In this document: piece by piece, positions 7,619-15,471 of the stretch
Position numbering within the stretch: position 1 is the stretch's first letter
Layout: every line of letters begins with the position of its first letter
Assembly (NCBI RefSeq): GCF_001708185.1
Contig: NZ_MDDN01000015.1
Span: forward strand, 1 to 64,000
Source of the DNA: Lysinibacillus xylanilyticus
GTDB lineage: Bacteria > Bacillota > Bacilli > Bacillales_A > Planococcaceae
Reading direction: 5' to 3'
DNA length: 64,000 nucleotides
Notes under the pieces: generated by a model
Told to the model about the DNA's origin: nothing
The model's input: only the letters and a program-made list of their open reading frames with translations
Databases searched by the model: none
Position numbers and translations under genes: made by a program

Positions 7619-8047
7619 TTATATATCACTTGTATATTTTTCTGGTAATAGCTCCATTACGTTACATTTTACTAATTCACCTTTGTAAGAAATAATTACA
7701 TTGATATCTTTTCCATAATCACTTATTAATTCACGACACATTCCACAAGGAGCTACTACCCAGCATTTTTCAATATCTTCGTGTGGATGTGGATGAGCGA
7801 CAGCTACAATCGTTTCAAACTCGTGGTCACCCTCTGATATCGACTTTCCAATAGCCATTGCTTCACCACATACCGTTATTCTGCCTACATTCGCTTCAAC
7901 GTGTACAGCTGAAAATATGTTTCCCGAAGTTGTTCTAATAGCCGACCCGATGTGATGACGTCCATATCTATAATTTTTCTCTATTACTTTTTCTGCTTCT
8001 TTAATCAATTCATAATCTTTATTTTCTAAAGGCTTAACTTTCAACAT
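7619..8047 (-). CDS. cytidine/blasticidin-S-type deaminase
   Basis: A 142-aa zinc-dependent nucleoside deaminase. The zinc site is in VCGEAMA (about residues 80-86; the Cys ligand and proton-shuttle Glu) and PCGMCRE (about residues 110-116; two Cys ligands), the HAE/CAE-PCxxC arrangement of the family. The HVEANVGRITVCGEA segment resembles blasticidin-S deaminases more than housekeeping Cdd, so it may deaminate cytosine nucleosides or a nucleoside antibiotic. ATG with a GGGAGGGAG site. Single gene between palindromic repeats; normal length (family about 130-140 aa). Confidence 0.85.
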   Translation of the reverse strand: MLKVKPLENKDYELIKEAEKVIEKNYRYGRHHIGSAIRTTSGNIFSAVHVEANVGRITVCGEAMAIGKSISEGDHEFETIVAVAHPHPHEDIEKCWVVAPCGMCRELISDYGKDINVIISYKGELVKCNVMELLPEKYTSDI

Positions 8048-8110
8048 AAAATCTCCCTCCCAATATAATTAATTATACAATATTTGGTAGGTTATATCTT
8101 ATGATTAAAA

Positions 8111-8142
8111 AAACCTTCCCAAAGCGAGGTTTGGGAAGGTTT
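8111..8142. terminator. palindromic repeat acting as terminator
   Basis: Perfect arms AAACCTTCCCAAA (8111-8123) and TTTGGGAAGGTTT (8130-8142) with an A-run to the left, so a T-run follows on the minus strand. It lies between the 8172-8447 gene and the deaminase gene. Member of the family described at 7406. Confidence 0.6.
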
Positions 8143-8171
8143 GAAGTGCTTGTTGCACTAAACATCCATTT

Positions 8172-8447
8172 CTAAATTTCGGTTCTTTTTGAAAGTTTCT
8201 TTTTAATAACAAAGTAAGTTACTACACCTAAGCAAATGTATATAATCAACATATAACTTCCCAATAACATTGAGTCCTTAAATCCAGTGGTTAGCGAATA
8301 TATACTTAGTAATATATAGATTGTTAAAAATACATATCCCTTCTTTCTACTTTTCACAAAGACGGAAGTAAAAATAGCCAATATTAAACTGACAGATATT
8401 AAATGACTTAAAATGAGCATTATATACATCAAAATATTAAACTCCAT
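8172..8447 (-). CDS. small three-helix membrane protein, unknown
   Basis: A 91-aa very hydrophobic protein with three transmembrane segments (LMYIMLILSHLISVSLILAI, then a second after KSRKKG, and a third ending VTYFVIKKK). Basic loops and a C-terminal KKKLSKRTEI suggest the C-terminus is cytoplasmic. The ATG has a GGGGG site. I do not recognise a family. Flanked on both sides by small palindromic repeats. Confidence 0.6.
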   Translation of the reverse strand: MEFNILMYIMLILSHLISVSLILAIFTSVFVKSRKKGYVFLTIYILLSIYSLTTGFKDSMLLGSYMLIIYICLGVVTYFVIKKKLSKRTEI

Positions 8448-8610
8448 TAATTATCCCCCAATCATCTACAAATAAAAGCAATTCCCTATTTTCAGCAAAC
8501 CTGCTGCGTTAATTGGATTATAACCTTCCCAAACCCTCGTTTTGAAAGCTTTCCTTGTAAGGTCACCTAAGTCTTATTTGGGACCGTTTTTAAGTATATA
8601 TGTGTATATT

Positions 8611-9201
8611 TTATTCGACAATTTTTGCTTGGCTATTTAATTTAGAAGAGCGAATAAAATTTACTGTGTACTTTACTAAAAATATGCTTAATACTCCGCC
8701 TGAAATATTAAATAACAAATAGATAATATCTGTATAAGTAAAGCTACTTATAGTAAAACCAGTCCACCCAAGTAAAAGACGAGCTAAATCCATCACTAAA
8801 CAGCTTAAAATGACCATTGAAATGGCTTTCTTATTACTTTTTAAATTGAATAAAAGGAATAAATAAATGCCTAATGGTACAAATAAAATGACGTTATAAA
8901 CCATAGCTGAGTAGCTCCACATAGAAATCTTAAAGTTCATTGTATCGAATATTCCAAACCAATCATTCGTTGAAATAAAAGTTCTACTATTATCTGATGA
9001 ATTTTGAGGAAGTGTAAATCCACCAAATTTAATTTGAATAAGGCTGATTAAGTAAAAAATAAAGCTATACAGAATAACTCGTTTCTTATTGCTTTTTTCT
9101 GCTTTTCTAAAATAATCAAGAAAGATATCAATAAAAATATATACCAGCAAAATTAAGAATGCTACGGGAACAATATTGTAAAGAATATATGTTGAATCCA
9201 C
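8611..9201 (-). CDS. VanZ-like family membrane protein
   Basis: I place the start at the GTG at 9201, 6 nt after GGGAGGGG. The longer frame to 9240 has no binding site. The 196-aa product has about five transmembrane helices. The region YNVILFVPLGIYLFLL and the later ARLLLG...DIIYLLFNISGG...LGxD-like pattern match the VanZ family, membrane proteins linked to low-level teicoplanin resistance or used as general small membrane domains. A function in resistance is not shown here. Single gene; a degenerate repeat (8522-8591) follows. Confidence 0.75.
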   Translation of the reverse strand: MDSTYILYNIVPVAFLILLVYIFIDIFLDYFRKAEKSNKKRVILYSFIFYLISLIQIKFGGFTLPQNSSDNSRTFISTNDWFGIFDTMNFKISMWSYSAMVYNVILFVPLGIYLFLLFNLKSNKKAISMVILSCLVMDLARLLLGWTGFTISSFTYTDIIYLLFNISGGVLSIFLVKYTVNFIRSSKLNSQAKIVE

Positions 9202-9329
9202 ATTTAACCCCTCCCACCGTTTATAATATTTTATAGCCACTATTAATTTTACTTAATTTACCACCATAAAACAAATTAATTCATTATATTAATCAAAGTA
9301 CAAAACAAGTTACCAAAGAATGGATTTGA

Positions 9330-9932
9330 TCCATCGCTTCCCTTACATCTGCAATAGATGCTTATCATGTTCGCTCAGAATACCATAGTCTGCCGCGCGA
9401 CCCATTTGAAAAAGAAGAGTCCGAACGTGCTGAGAACGAATTAGAGAATGGTTCAAAAGAAGATGAAAAAGAAAAATTTGTATCGACGGTGGATACGAGG
9501 GGCATGGGGTGGTAAATTCCTACTTTTTCCAATAGGATTGATGAATGGAAAAGTGGAGATGAACCCTTCGTTGGCAATCTAGTAGAAGAAGTGATTCAAC
9601 AGATGGCGCACCAAAAGATTATCGCTGAAATGAAAGAAGGTTCTATTATGATTACGCCAGAAAGAATCGACATTTTATTACAGATGGTAGAAGAAAACAA
9701 AGATAAATATGAACGTCATGAAACGTATATAGATATATTAAAACGTTGGAAAAAGGGTGATTTTTCAATAGTTGAACATGATCATAATGTTTTGATGCGT
9801 ATGCAAGGGGGGAAACGGCCTGAAGGTGCAGCGATAGGTATTGCTTCAGAAGAACAAGAGAAAGACTATATATTCCAAGTCTTCGCTAAAGAGGTAGATG
9901 AAGTTTTTGGAACGACAGAAAAACGGAATTAA
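9330..9932 (+). pseudogene. DUF6241-type protein gene with in-frame stop and lost N-terminus
   Basis: One continuous frame from 9330 to 9932 carries a single TAA at 9513-9515. Before it comes LPRDPFEKEESERAENELE up to DTRGMGW; after it IPTFSNRIDEWKSGDEPF, then VIQQMAHQKI, ITPERIDILL and AIGIASEEQE. This content matches DUF6241 proteins, which have an N-terminal membrane anchor. That anchor is missing here: a stop at 9327-9329 precedes the frame. The 113-aa frame from GTG 9591 has no ribosome binding site, so the gene is dead. The lesion may be AAA to TAA. Confidence 0.65.
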
Positions 9933-10030
9933 CTTATGTTATTTTGCTATTTGAAGTTTTTGTTAAATCATCAATGTATACAATGCAGAATAAATAGTCC
10001 GAGAATACATCAAAAAAACATCTGTTGCCC

Positions 10031-10112
10031 CAAGCGGCTCATCGGGCGACCCCAGGAAGCTTTGCTCTATGCGAAAGCGAACCGACAGCACTTGGTCGGA
10101 ACGGAAATCAAC
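10031..10112. repeat. partial Bacillaceae long inverted repeat
   Basis: It shares caagcggctcatcgg, cccaggaagct, tgcgaaagcga and ggaacggaaatcaac with the complete copy at 35688-35853, but the left part is missing. The small open frame across it (9936-10130) is not a gene. Confidence 0.7.
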
Positions 10113-10170
10113 CCCCGCGTTTTGCCATAGAGTCATACTTTATTTAATAAGACACCCCAATTGAACATGA

Positions 10171-10204
10171 AAAACAGCTGATAAACATATTTCAGCTGTT
10201 TTTT
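10171..10204 (+). terminator. intrinsic terminator
   Basis: aaaacagctg (10171-10180) pairs with cagctgtttt (10193-10202) and a T-run continues. It separates the DUF6241 remnant and repeat from the LOG gene. Confidence 0.6.
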
Positions 10205-10282
10205 GAGTATGTAAGATAGTAAAGCATTTTTATTAAAACCAATACAATATCTTATAATTTCAAGCTACTTTAACCAATTTAA

Positions 10283-10861
10283 TCATTTACTAGTTTGATA
10301 TGTTTTAACTGCAGGAGGGACATATGCAGCACATTGATCCAAAAGCGCTGTAACGTCTTCATCGACAAGCAATGCGTTACGATATTGGGGTTGTAAAAAT
10401 TGTTCGCCTTGCATATGGTCAAATAACCCAATAAGTAAATCGTAATAATGATTAATATTTAAAAGACCACATGGCTTTTGCAGAAGGCCAATTTGATTCC
10501 ATGTGAATACTTCGAAAAATTCTTCTAACGTACCAGGTCCACCCGGTAAAGCGATAAAGCCATCAGCTAGTTCCATCATTTTGCTTTTGCGTTCATGCAT
10601 TGAATTAACGACAATAAGCTCTGTTAAATGTTTATGTGAAATTTCTCGTTCCTCTAGCAAAGTAGGGATCACGCCAATCACTTTACCGCCTTCACGAAGA
10701 ACTGTGTCTGCAACTGTACCCATCACACCTACACTAGCTCCACCATAAATTAAGGTAATATTACGTTTAGCTAATTCTTTTCCTAGAAGAATAGCCCCTT
10801 CTTTATATGCCTCAGAAGCACCGATGCTCGATCCGCAAAACACTGCAATACTATTCATCAT
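10283..10861 (-). CDS. LOG family protein (nucleoside 5'-monophosphate phosphoribohydrolase)
   Basis: A 192-aa cytoplasmic enzyme of the TIGR00730/LOG family, which hydrolyses nucleoside or cytokinin 5'-monophosphates to base and ribose 5-phosphate. The diagnostic motif PGGPGTLEEFFEVFTW lies at about residues 106-121, and a Rossmann-like GGASVGVMG lies at about residues 40-48. Length is normal; closest in type to Bacillus YvdD. The start is the ATG at 10861 or 10858, with GGAGG just upstream. It is divergent from the MazG gene, with a shared ~75-bp promoter region. Confidence 0.88.
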   Translation of the reverse strand: MMNSIAVFCGSSIGASEAYKEGAILLGKELAKRNITLIYGGASVGVMGTVADTVLREGGKVIGVIPTLLEEREISHKHLTELIVVNSMHERKSKMMELADGFIALPGGPGTLEEFFEVFTWNQIGLLQKPCGLLNINHYYDLLIGLFDHMQGEQFLQPQYRNALLVDEDVTALLDQCAAYVPPAVKTYQTSK

Positions 10862-10935
10862 CTTTCCTCCATAACTAATTATTTTCTTATATAGTATAAT
10901 TTAATTTTAAAAGGAAAGAAATGGAGGAAGATGAA

Positions 10936-11253
10936 ATGGAATTAAATGAATTTCAAAAATGGGTGAAAGATTACTATGATACACGTGGTTGGTCTGATTT
11001 AAGTATATTTACGCGTATAGGCTTTCTTGCTGAAGAAACAGGGGAAGTCGCAAGAGCTATACGAGCATTAGAAATTGGGAGAGATCGACCAGATGAAAAG
11101 GTTAATTCTTATGAAGAAAATAAGCAAGAATTAGTAGAGGAGCTGGGAGACGTTCTAGGGAATATTATTGTGATAGCCAATAAATATGATATTTCACTTG
11201 AAGAAATTTTCACAGCTCATCAGGAAAAGCTAATGGCTCGTTATAAAGCGTAA
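10936..11253 (+). CDS. MazG-like nucleotide pyrophosphohydrolase
   Basis: I use the ATG at 10936, which follows GGAGGAAG at optimal spacing; the upstream ATG at 10921 is possible. The 105-aa all-alpha protein has the metal-binding EExxE...ExxD pattern: FLAEETGEVARAIR (about residue 33) and ELVEELGDVLGNI (about residue 72). This family cleaves (d)NTPs to monophosphates, for house-cleaning of modified nucleotides. It is followed by a GNAT gene 25 bp downstream, probably one operon. Confidence 0.85.
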   Translation: MELNEFQKWVKDYYDTRGWSDLSIFTRIGFLAEETGEVARAIRALEIGRDRPDEKVNSYEENKQELVEELGDVLGNIIVIANKYDISLEEIFTAHQEKLMARYKA

Positions 11254-11278
11254 AAATCTGTATAGAAAGGGGATTCAT

Positions 11279-11722
11279 ATGGATTATCAAATTGAGGTTT
11301 TATTAGAAAATCACGATGACTTTACTACGTTTTTAAATACAAAGTTAAAAGAGTACAATGACGAACATTCACCGTATCATAAAGAAAGTAGACAAAAAGG
11401 TTCTGTACGTCCTTTAAACTTAATCGTCACAGATCACCAACAACAATGGATTGGTGGTATCACTGCTGAGGTTTATTGGGGATGGGTGGAAATCAACAAG
11501 TTTTGGTTTACTAAAGAATACCGTGGAAAAGGAATTGGTGGACAGCTACTAGCGAAAGCTGAAGAAACAGCTAAGCAAATGGGAGCTACAAAGGCACTGT
11601 TAACTACATATGAATTTCAAGCACGTACGTTTTATGAAGTGAGGGGCTACCAGGTTGTAGGAGAAATAAAAGATTATCCTCCAGGAAGTAGCTATTACAC
11701 AATGATAAAACATTTAGTTTAA
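11279..11722 (+). CDS. GNAT family N-acetyltransferase
   Basis: A 147-aa acetyl-CoA dependent acyltransferase. The CoA pyrophosphate-binding motif A is EYRGKGIGGQLLAKAEE (about residues 80-96), and the end motif is FYEVRGYQVVGEIKDYP. The substrate is unknown. An AAAGGGG site precedes the ATG. It likely shares a transcript with the MazG gene and ends at a hairpin (11729-11767). Confidence 0.85.
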   Translation: MDYQIEVLLENHDDFTTFLNTKLKEYNDEHSPYHKESRQKGSVRPLNLIVTDHQQQWIGGITAEVYWGWVEINKFWFTKEYRGKGIGGQLLAKAEETAKQMGATKALLTTYEFQARTFYEVRGYQVVGEIKDYPPGSSYYTMIKHLV

Positions 11723-11728
11723 GGGTAA

Positions 11729-11767
11729 AGGGCTGTCACATTCTTTCGTTATGACAGCCTTCTGTTT
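11729..11767. terminator. convergent bidirectional terminator
   Basis: agggctgtca (11729-11738) pairs with tgacagcct (11752-11760), followed by T-rich sequence. It sits between two convergent genes. Confidence 0.75.
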
Positions 11768-11769
11768 TA

Positions 11770-12234
11770 TTAATTTATATCTCCTAAATAGATGGGCGTT
11801 GCTTGACCGCTATCATACTGCTGGAGATACTTTTTTAATTCTTTTGGGTAAAGTCGATAATTAGATAAATCCTCAATCGTTACCCATTCTAGTCCTATTT
11901 GATGACTATCAGGATTTGTTGGCTGAAAGTTCGTGTCATTTCCCTGTGATAACTGACAAACAAAATAAAATTCCGCTTGATGAGCATCAAAATCGAAAGC
12001 TGCATGCTCATGATTTTTCCCAATATATTCCCGAATGAACAGTAGATCTCCGATTTCAACCGAGCAACCAATCTCTTCGATACATTCTCTTTTTAAAGCA
12101 GTGTGAAAAGTTTCTCCATGTTCCTGACCACCTCCAGGAAAAAGATAAAAGTAGCCTTCAGTGTCTTTATTTTTTGTCAGTAAAATTTTATTTTCTTCTA
12201 CAATTACAGCTTTAATGGAATTCCTAATATGCAT
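11770..12234 (-). CDS. NUDIX hydrolase
   Basis: A 154-aa pyrophosphohydrolase. The Nudix box GGGQEHGETF...ALKRECIEEIG spans about residues 34-56 and matches Gx5Ex7REUxEExGU. The N-terminus (VIVEENKILLTKNKDTEGYF) and a tryptophan-containing GLEWVTIEDLSNYRLYP are family-typical. The substrate is not predictable. ATG with AGGAGAG upstream. Convergent with the GNAT gene. Confidence 0.88.
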   Translation of the reverse strand: MHIRNSIKAVIVEENKILLTKNKDTEGYFYLFPGGGQEHGETFHTALKRECIEEIGCSVEIGDLLFIREYIGKNHEHAAFDFDAHQAEFYFVCQLSQGNDTNFQPTNPDSHQIGLEWVTIEDLSNYRLYPKELKKYLQQYDSGQATPIYLGDIN

Positions 12235-12335
12235 GTATATCTCTCCTAAATTAGATTATGTAATGAAAATATATGGCTTAAAGATGACTAAAAAAACGCC
12301 CGAATGTCAAACTTATAGAAAAGGGGAGATTTAGT

Positions 12336-12842
12336 GTGTACTCTATGTCAAATTTTAAATTACTCGTTGAAAAGCAGGCTGAAATTGATACTATTTATCA
12401 AAATTGCGATACATTAATACAAAATAATGTAACGCCAAAATTAGATGCTGAAGTCAATACATTTCTTGATAGTATAAATAAAAAATTAACAGAACAAGGT
12501 TTTACAATAACTGTAACATCTACGGGACTAATTGCCAATTATAATGAAGCTGTTATTAATGTTGATAAGTCTTCGAAAAATCTAGAAGAATGTTTTTTCA
12601 TTAATTTAAATAATTACGTGGAGGATCAAGTTTCCATTAAGCTCGACATTTCGGATTCAATGCTGCCGAAAATATCTAATAATCTTGATGGCTATTCTGA
12701 TATGATCGAGCAAATGACCGATACGTTGAAACAAGCAAAAAGTCTCGAAAAAGCCTGTACTTCACCAAAGTTTATTTATAAAACCAAAAATAATATCGTG
12801 TTAAATTCTGCGGACGAGGCCGTCAATTACTATTTTCAGTAA
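12336..12842 (+). CDS. unrecognised 168-aa helical protein
   Basis: Acidic, mostly helical, with no signal peptide and no recognised motif. The GTG at 12336 lies 7 nt after AAGGGGAG; an ATG at 12345 is also possible. The middle (IEQMTDTLKQAKSLEKACTS) is coiled-coil-like, and the C-terminus NSADEAVNYYFQ is typical of small Bacillus cytoplasmic proteins. A truncated Bacillaceae repeat follows immediately. No function is proposed. Confidence 0.6.
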   Translation: MYSMSNFKLLVEKQAEIDTIYQNCDTLIQNNVTPKLDAEVNTFLDSINKKLTEQGFTITVTSTGLIANYNEAVINVDKSSKNLEECFFINLNNYVEDQVSIKLDISDSMLPKISNNLDGYSDMIEQMTDTLKQAKSLEKACTSPKFIYKTKNNIVLNSADEAVNYYFQ

Positions 12843-12862
12843 AAAGGAAGCGCTAATGATTA

Positions 12863-12938
12863 TTTGGATTGGAGGCTGGGCGACTACCTTGGGTTCATTT
12901 GACACCTAAGGAAAGCGGTCAGCCAGAACGGAAATCAA
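12863..12938. repeat. internally deleted Bacillaceae long inverted repeat
   Basis: It has the left end ttggattggaggctgggcg and the right end cagccagaacggaaatcaa of the element at 35688-35853, with the middle reduced to about 35 bp. Confidence 0.65.
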
Positions 12939-13045
12939 TCTCACGTTTTGGTATTGAGTAAAAATTTTCTGGAAATTCCACTTGAATAGAATAATCGATA
13001 CATATAAAATGGAAACAAATGTTCTTTTGAGGAGGAATAAATAAA

Positions 13046-13909
13046 TTGAATACATATAATCCATTACAGTTAGTGTTATTTGATGCAAATGATATTCCAG
13101 GATTAATAGCCCTTTCTGACTCTGTCGGGTGGGATTACGATGAATTCGAAATAACAACGGTTATGTTGTCAGGTAAAATATTTGGTCACAAAAATGCTGA
13201 GGGAAAAATTGTATCAAGTGCGGCCATTACTACATATGAAAGAAATTTAGCTTCAATTGGCATGGTCATAGTTCATGAGAATTATAGAGGACTCGGTCTA
13301 GGTAAATTAGCTACTCAAAAATGTATCGACAGTGTTTCAGAACATACAGCAATTATGCTCGTTGCGACCAAAGATGGTGAGCCTTTATATAAGAAAATGG
13401 GCTTTACCACTGTAGACTATATTCATAAACATCTTGCCGACAATTATAGTAGGGCAAAAAACTTTGCTTCTCACGAGTGGTCACTTGAAGATTTTCAAGA
13501 GCCTGATTTTGCTGCCATCGTTAATCTGGATGCAGCAGCCTTTGGAGATCAAAGAAGTAATTTCCTAAAGAACAGAATTCAACAATCACAGCGTTGTATC
13601 GTTGTGAAAGACCATCAGGCAAATATTATAGGCTTTGGCATGTCTATTGCAGGGCCAATCAATCTAATTTTAGGTCCTATTGTGGCGCCAGATTCACAAA
13701 CGGCTACCTATATTTTAGATGCTTTAGCGAAAGACCATCATGGAAAATTAAGAATGGATGTACCATCTGGACATGCTGAATTCACTAAATTTTTAGAGCA
13801 AAGTGGCTTTAAAAAGGCAAATATACCTCCAGTTATGATTCTTCATGCTGAAAAAATGCCAGCAAGAAATAATACGCTATTCGCCATAGCAGCGCAAATC
13901 TTTGGCTAA
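13046..13909 (+). CDS. double-domain GNAT acetyltransferase (Acetyltransf_18 C-terminus)
   Basis: A 287-aa protein. Residues 1-140 form a GNAT fold with motif A in VHENYRGLGLGKLATQKCI (about residues 76-94). Residues ~150-287 form a second, degenerate GNAT-like domain (IGFGMSIAGPINLILGPIVA, then GFKKANIPPVMILHAEKMP) matching the Acetyltransf_18 type. The TTG start is 10 nt after GGAGGA. The first domain keeps the CoA-binding motif and should be active; the substrate is unknown. It stands alone between a repeat and a second, broken GNAT gene. Confidence 0.82.
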   Translation: MNTYNPLQLVLFDANDIPGLIALSDSVGWDYDEFEITTVMLSGKIFGHKNAEGKIVSSAAITTYERNLASIGMVIVHENYRGLGLGKLATQKCIDSVSEHTAIMLVATKDGEPLYKKMGFTTVDYIHKHLADNYSRAKNFASHEWSLEDFQEPDFAAIVNLDAAAFGDQRSNFLKNRIQQSQRCIVVKDHQANIIGFGMSIAGPINLILGPIVAPDSQTATYILDALAKDHHGKLRMDVPSGHAEFTKFLEQSGFKKANIPPVMILHAEKMPARNNTLFAIAAQIFG

Positions 13910-13916
13910 AACCCTA

Positions 13917-13950
13917 TGAGGGCATCATTCTATTGGATGTGCTCTTTTTT
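13917..13950 (+). terminator. intrinsic terminator
   Basis: gagggcatc and gatgtgctc pair with minor mismatches, followed by seven Ts. It lies 8 bp after the GNAT stop codon. Confidence 0.6.
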
Positions 13951-14010
13951 TATTTTTTAAAGGGTTTTAATGGAAATATAGAGAAATAGAAAGTAAAGGG
14001 GGAGAATTGA

Positions 14011-14531
14011 ATGTTTCCTAATTTAGAGACAGAAAGACTTATTTTAAGAGAGCTTACACAGGATGATGCAGAGAGCATTTTTATTATGGACAAGAGCCAT
14101 TCCTAGAAATACAGCAAGCGGAAAATCTAGTAAAATTATTTTCAAAGAACTTTGCTGAAAAAAGAGGAATAAGATGGGGAATTGAAAGAAAAGGAACGAA
14201 TGATATAATCGGAACAATTGGCTTTAACGCTTGGTCACCTCTATATAAACGAGCAGAAATCGGTTATGAAATTCATCCTGATTATTGGAGAAAAGGATAT
14301 ACGTTAGAAGCGGTTACCGAAATTGTAACTTATGGCTTTGAGCACATGGGACTGACTCGTATAGGGGCTGTTGTCTTTATAGAAAATGAAGCCTCAAATA
14401 AATTACTAACTAAAATTGGTTTTCAAAAGGAAGGGATTCTGAGAGATTATATGTATCAAAATGGTCAAGCGCACGATACTTTTGTCTATTCATTTTTACA
14501 AAGAGATATGGAAGGTGCATTTTCTCGATAA
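14011..14531 (+). pseudogene. RimJ-type GNAT acetyltransferase, frameshifted
   Basis: The gene starts well (GGGGGAGAATTGA then ATG) and reads MFPNLETERLILRELTQDD, then A-E-S-I-F, before losing frame near 14085. A different frame continues with YGQEPFLEIQQAENLV, RGIRWGIERKGTNDIIG, then YEIHPDYWRKGYTLEA and GFQKEGILRDY. A short deletion of about 10 codons plus a frameshift explains the break. The family acetylates ribosomal-protein N-termini or antibiotics. The 61-aa frame from 14346 is only its tail. Confidence 0.75.
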
Positions 14532-14683
14532 TAAATCCTACGGAAATATATTCTTGTATAGCTTTAAATTGGATAATAGATGCTAACTAAGACCCGGTTT
14601 TGTATTTGCTTTTTTCGGTTATAGTACTAGTAAAAGCATGTATTTTATAGTGGTGAAAAAGTAAAATGTAAGGGGCTTTGAGT

Positions 14684-14917
14684 ATGGAAATACACTATAG
14701 TACAGCTTATTTTGAAAAGTTGGATTTACTAGAAATTCTATATGCAAGGCAGGCAGCGTTAAAAGAAGCTATACCAATGGACAATCTCAGCAAAAGTCAA
14801 TTGGAGCGCTTTGAACAAATGGAAGCGGCAATTTCTAAGTTAAATCAGGAAATTCGAATTCTTGAGCTAAACATTATCCAATCCGTAGATACTGCTGAAA
14901 ATGAGGAAGAAAAATGA
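14684..14917 (+). CDS. small coiled-coil protein, unknown
   Basis: A 77-aa protein; the ATG at 14684 is 9 nt after AAGGGG. It is nearly all helical: YFEKLDLLEILYARQAALKE, then LSKSQLERFEQMEAAISKLN, then EIRILELNI, with an acidic tail. It has heptad-like leucine spacing and no membrane segment. Its terminator follows at 14931. Confidence 0.6.
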   Translation: MEIHYSTAYFEKLDLLEILYARQAALKEAIPMDNLSKSQLERFEQMEAAISKLNQEIRILELNIIQSVDTAENEEEK

Positions 14918-14930
14918 ATTTAATAAGATT

Positions 14931-14968
14931 AACTCATGCAAAAATAATTAATTGCATGAGTTTTTTTG
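14931..14968 (+). terminator. intrinsic terminator
   Basis: aactcatgca (14931-14940) pairs with tgcatgagtt (14953-14962), then a run of Ts. Confidence 0.85.
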
Positions 14969-15347
14969 TTAAGAATTTATGTACTTATTCTATTACACAT
15001 TCAAAAACGATAGAAAACTCGGTGGGAAAATCGGAATGAAACCGTTTTTATTATCTATTTTTTGAACAATATGGATTCAATTGATCTCTATTTAAACACC
15101 TTTAAAACAGCATTCTAAGTAGTATAATTAGTAAAGTTTTCGTTTTATTTGAGGAGAAATAAATGATTTTATTGTATCTAAATATAAGTTCTAGGTCTAA
15201 GTGCCTGTAAAAAAATAATAATAACGGGGTAGCTTTTATGTCTAATCCTTTATTCTTATATAAAAGTAGTTTTTTCGCTTAATTAAAACAAGCTTTTTAA
15301 GCTTTAATAATTATTGTTAGGTGTTATTAGTAGTGTTAGAGTAAATA
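14969..15347. other. intergenic stretch without a supported gene
   Basis: Two very short frames (ATG 15163, 15 aa, after GAGGAG; ATG 15238, 14 aa) have start signals but are too short to support. Otherwise AT-rich with no recognised element. Confidence 0.4.
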
Positions 15348-15402
15348 AAGAATTAAAACCGTCTTTTCCTTCTGCACAAAGGGAAAGACGGTTTTAATTC
15401 TT
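15348..15402. repeat. 55-nt inverted repeat upstream of the M60 protease gene
   Basis: Arms 15348-15369 and 15381-15402 are near-perfect inverted repeats (aagaattaaaaccgtctt). No strong T-run follows on the plus strand. It may be a terminator of upstream transcription or a stem-loop in the protease leader, 70 bp before the protease start. Confidence 0.65.
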
Positions 15403-15471
15403 GTCATTCTATCACTGGTAGCTTTTGCTTCATCGACGTTAAAAAAATCTTGTGATATAAGGAGAACTTAT

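Noticed and set aside
9936-10130. 64-aa open frame, and the similar one at 35693-35887
   Set aside because: Both translate the Bacillaceae long inverted repeat; the shared peptide comes from the repeat, not a gene.
15163-15282. Two 14-15 codon frames with start signals
   Set aside because: Too short, no conserved feature visible, and the leader could equally be non-coding.
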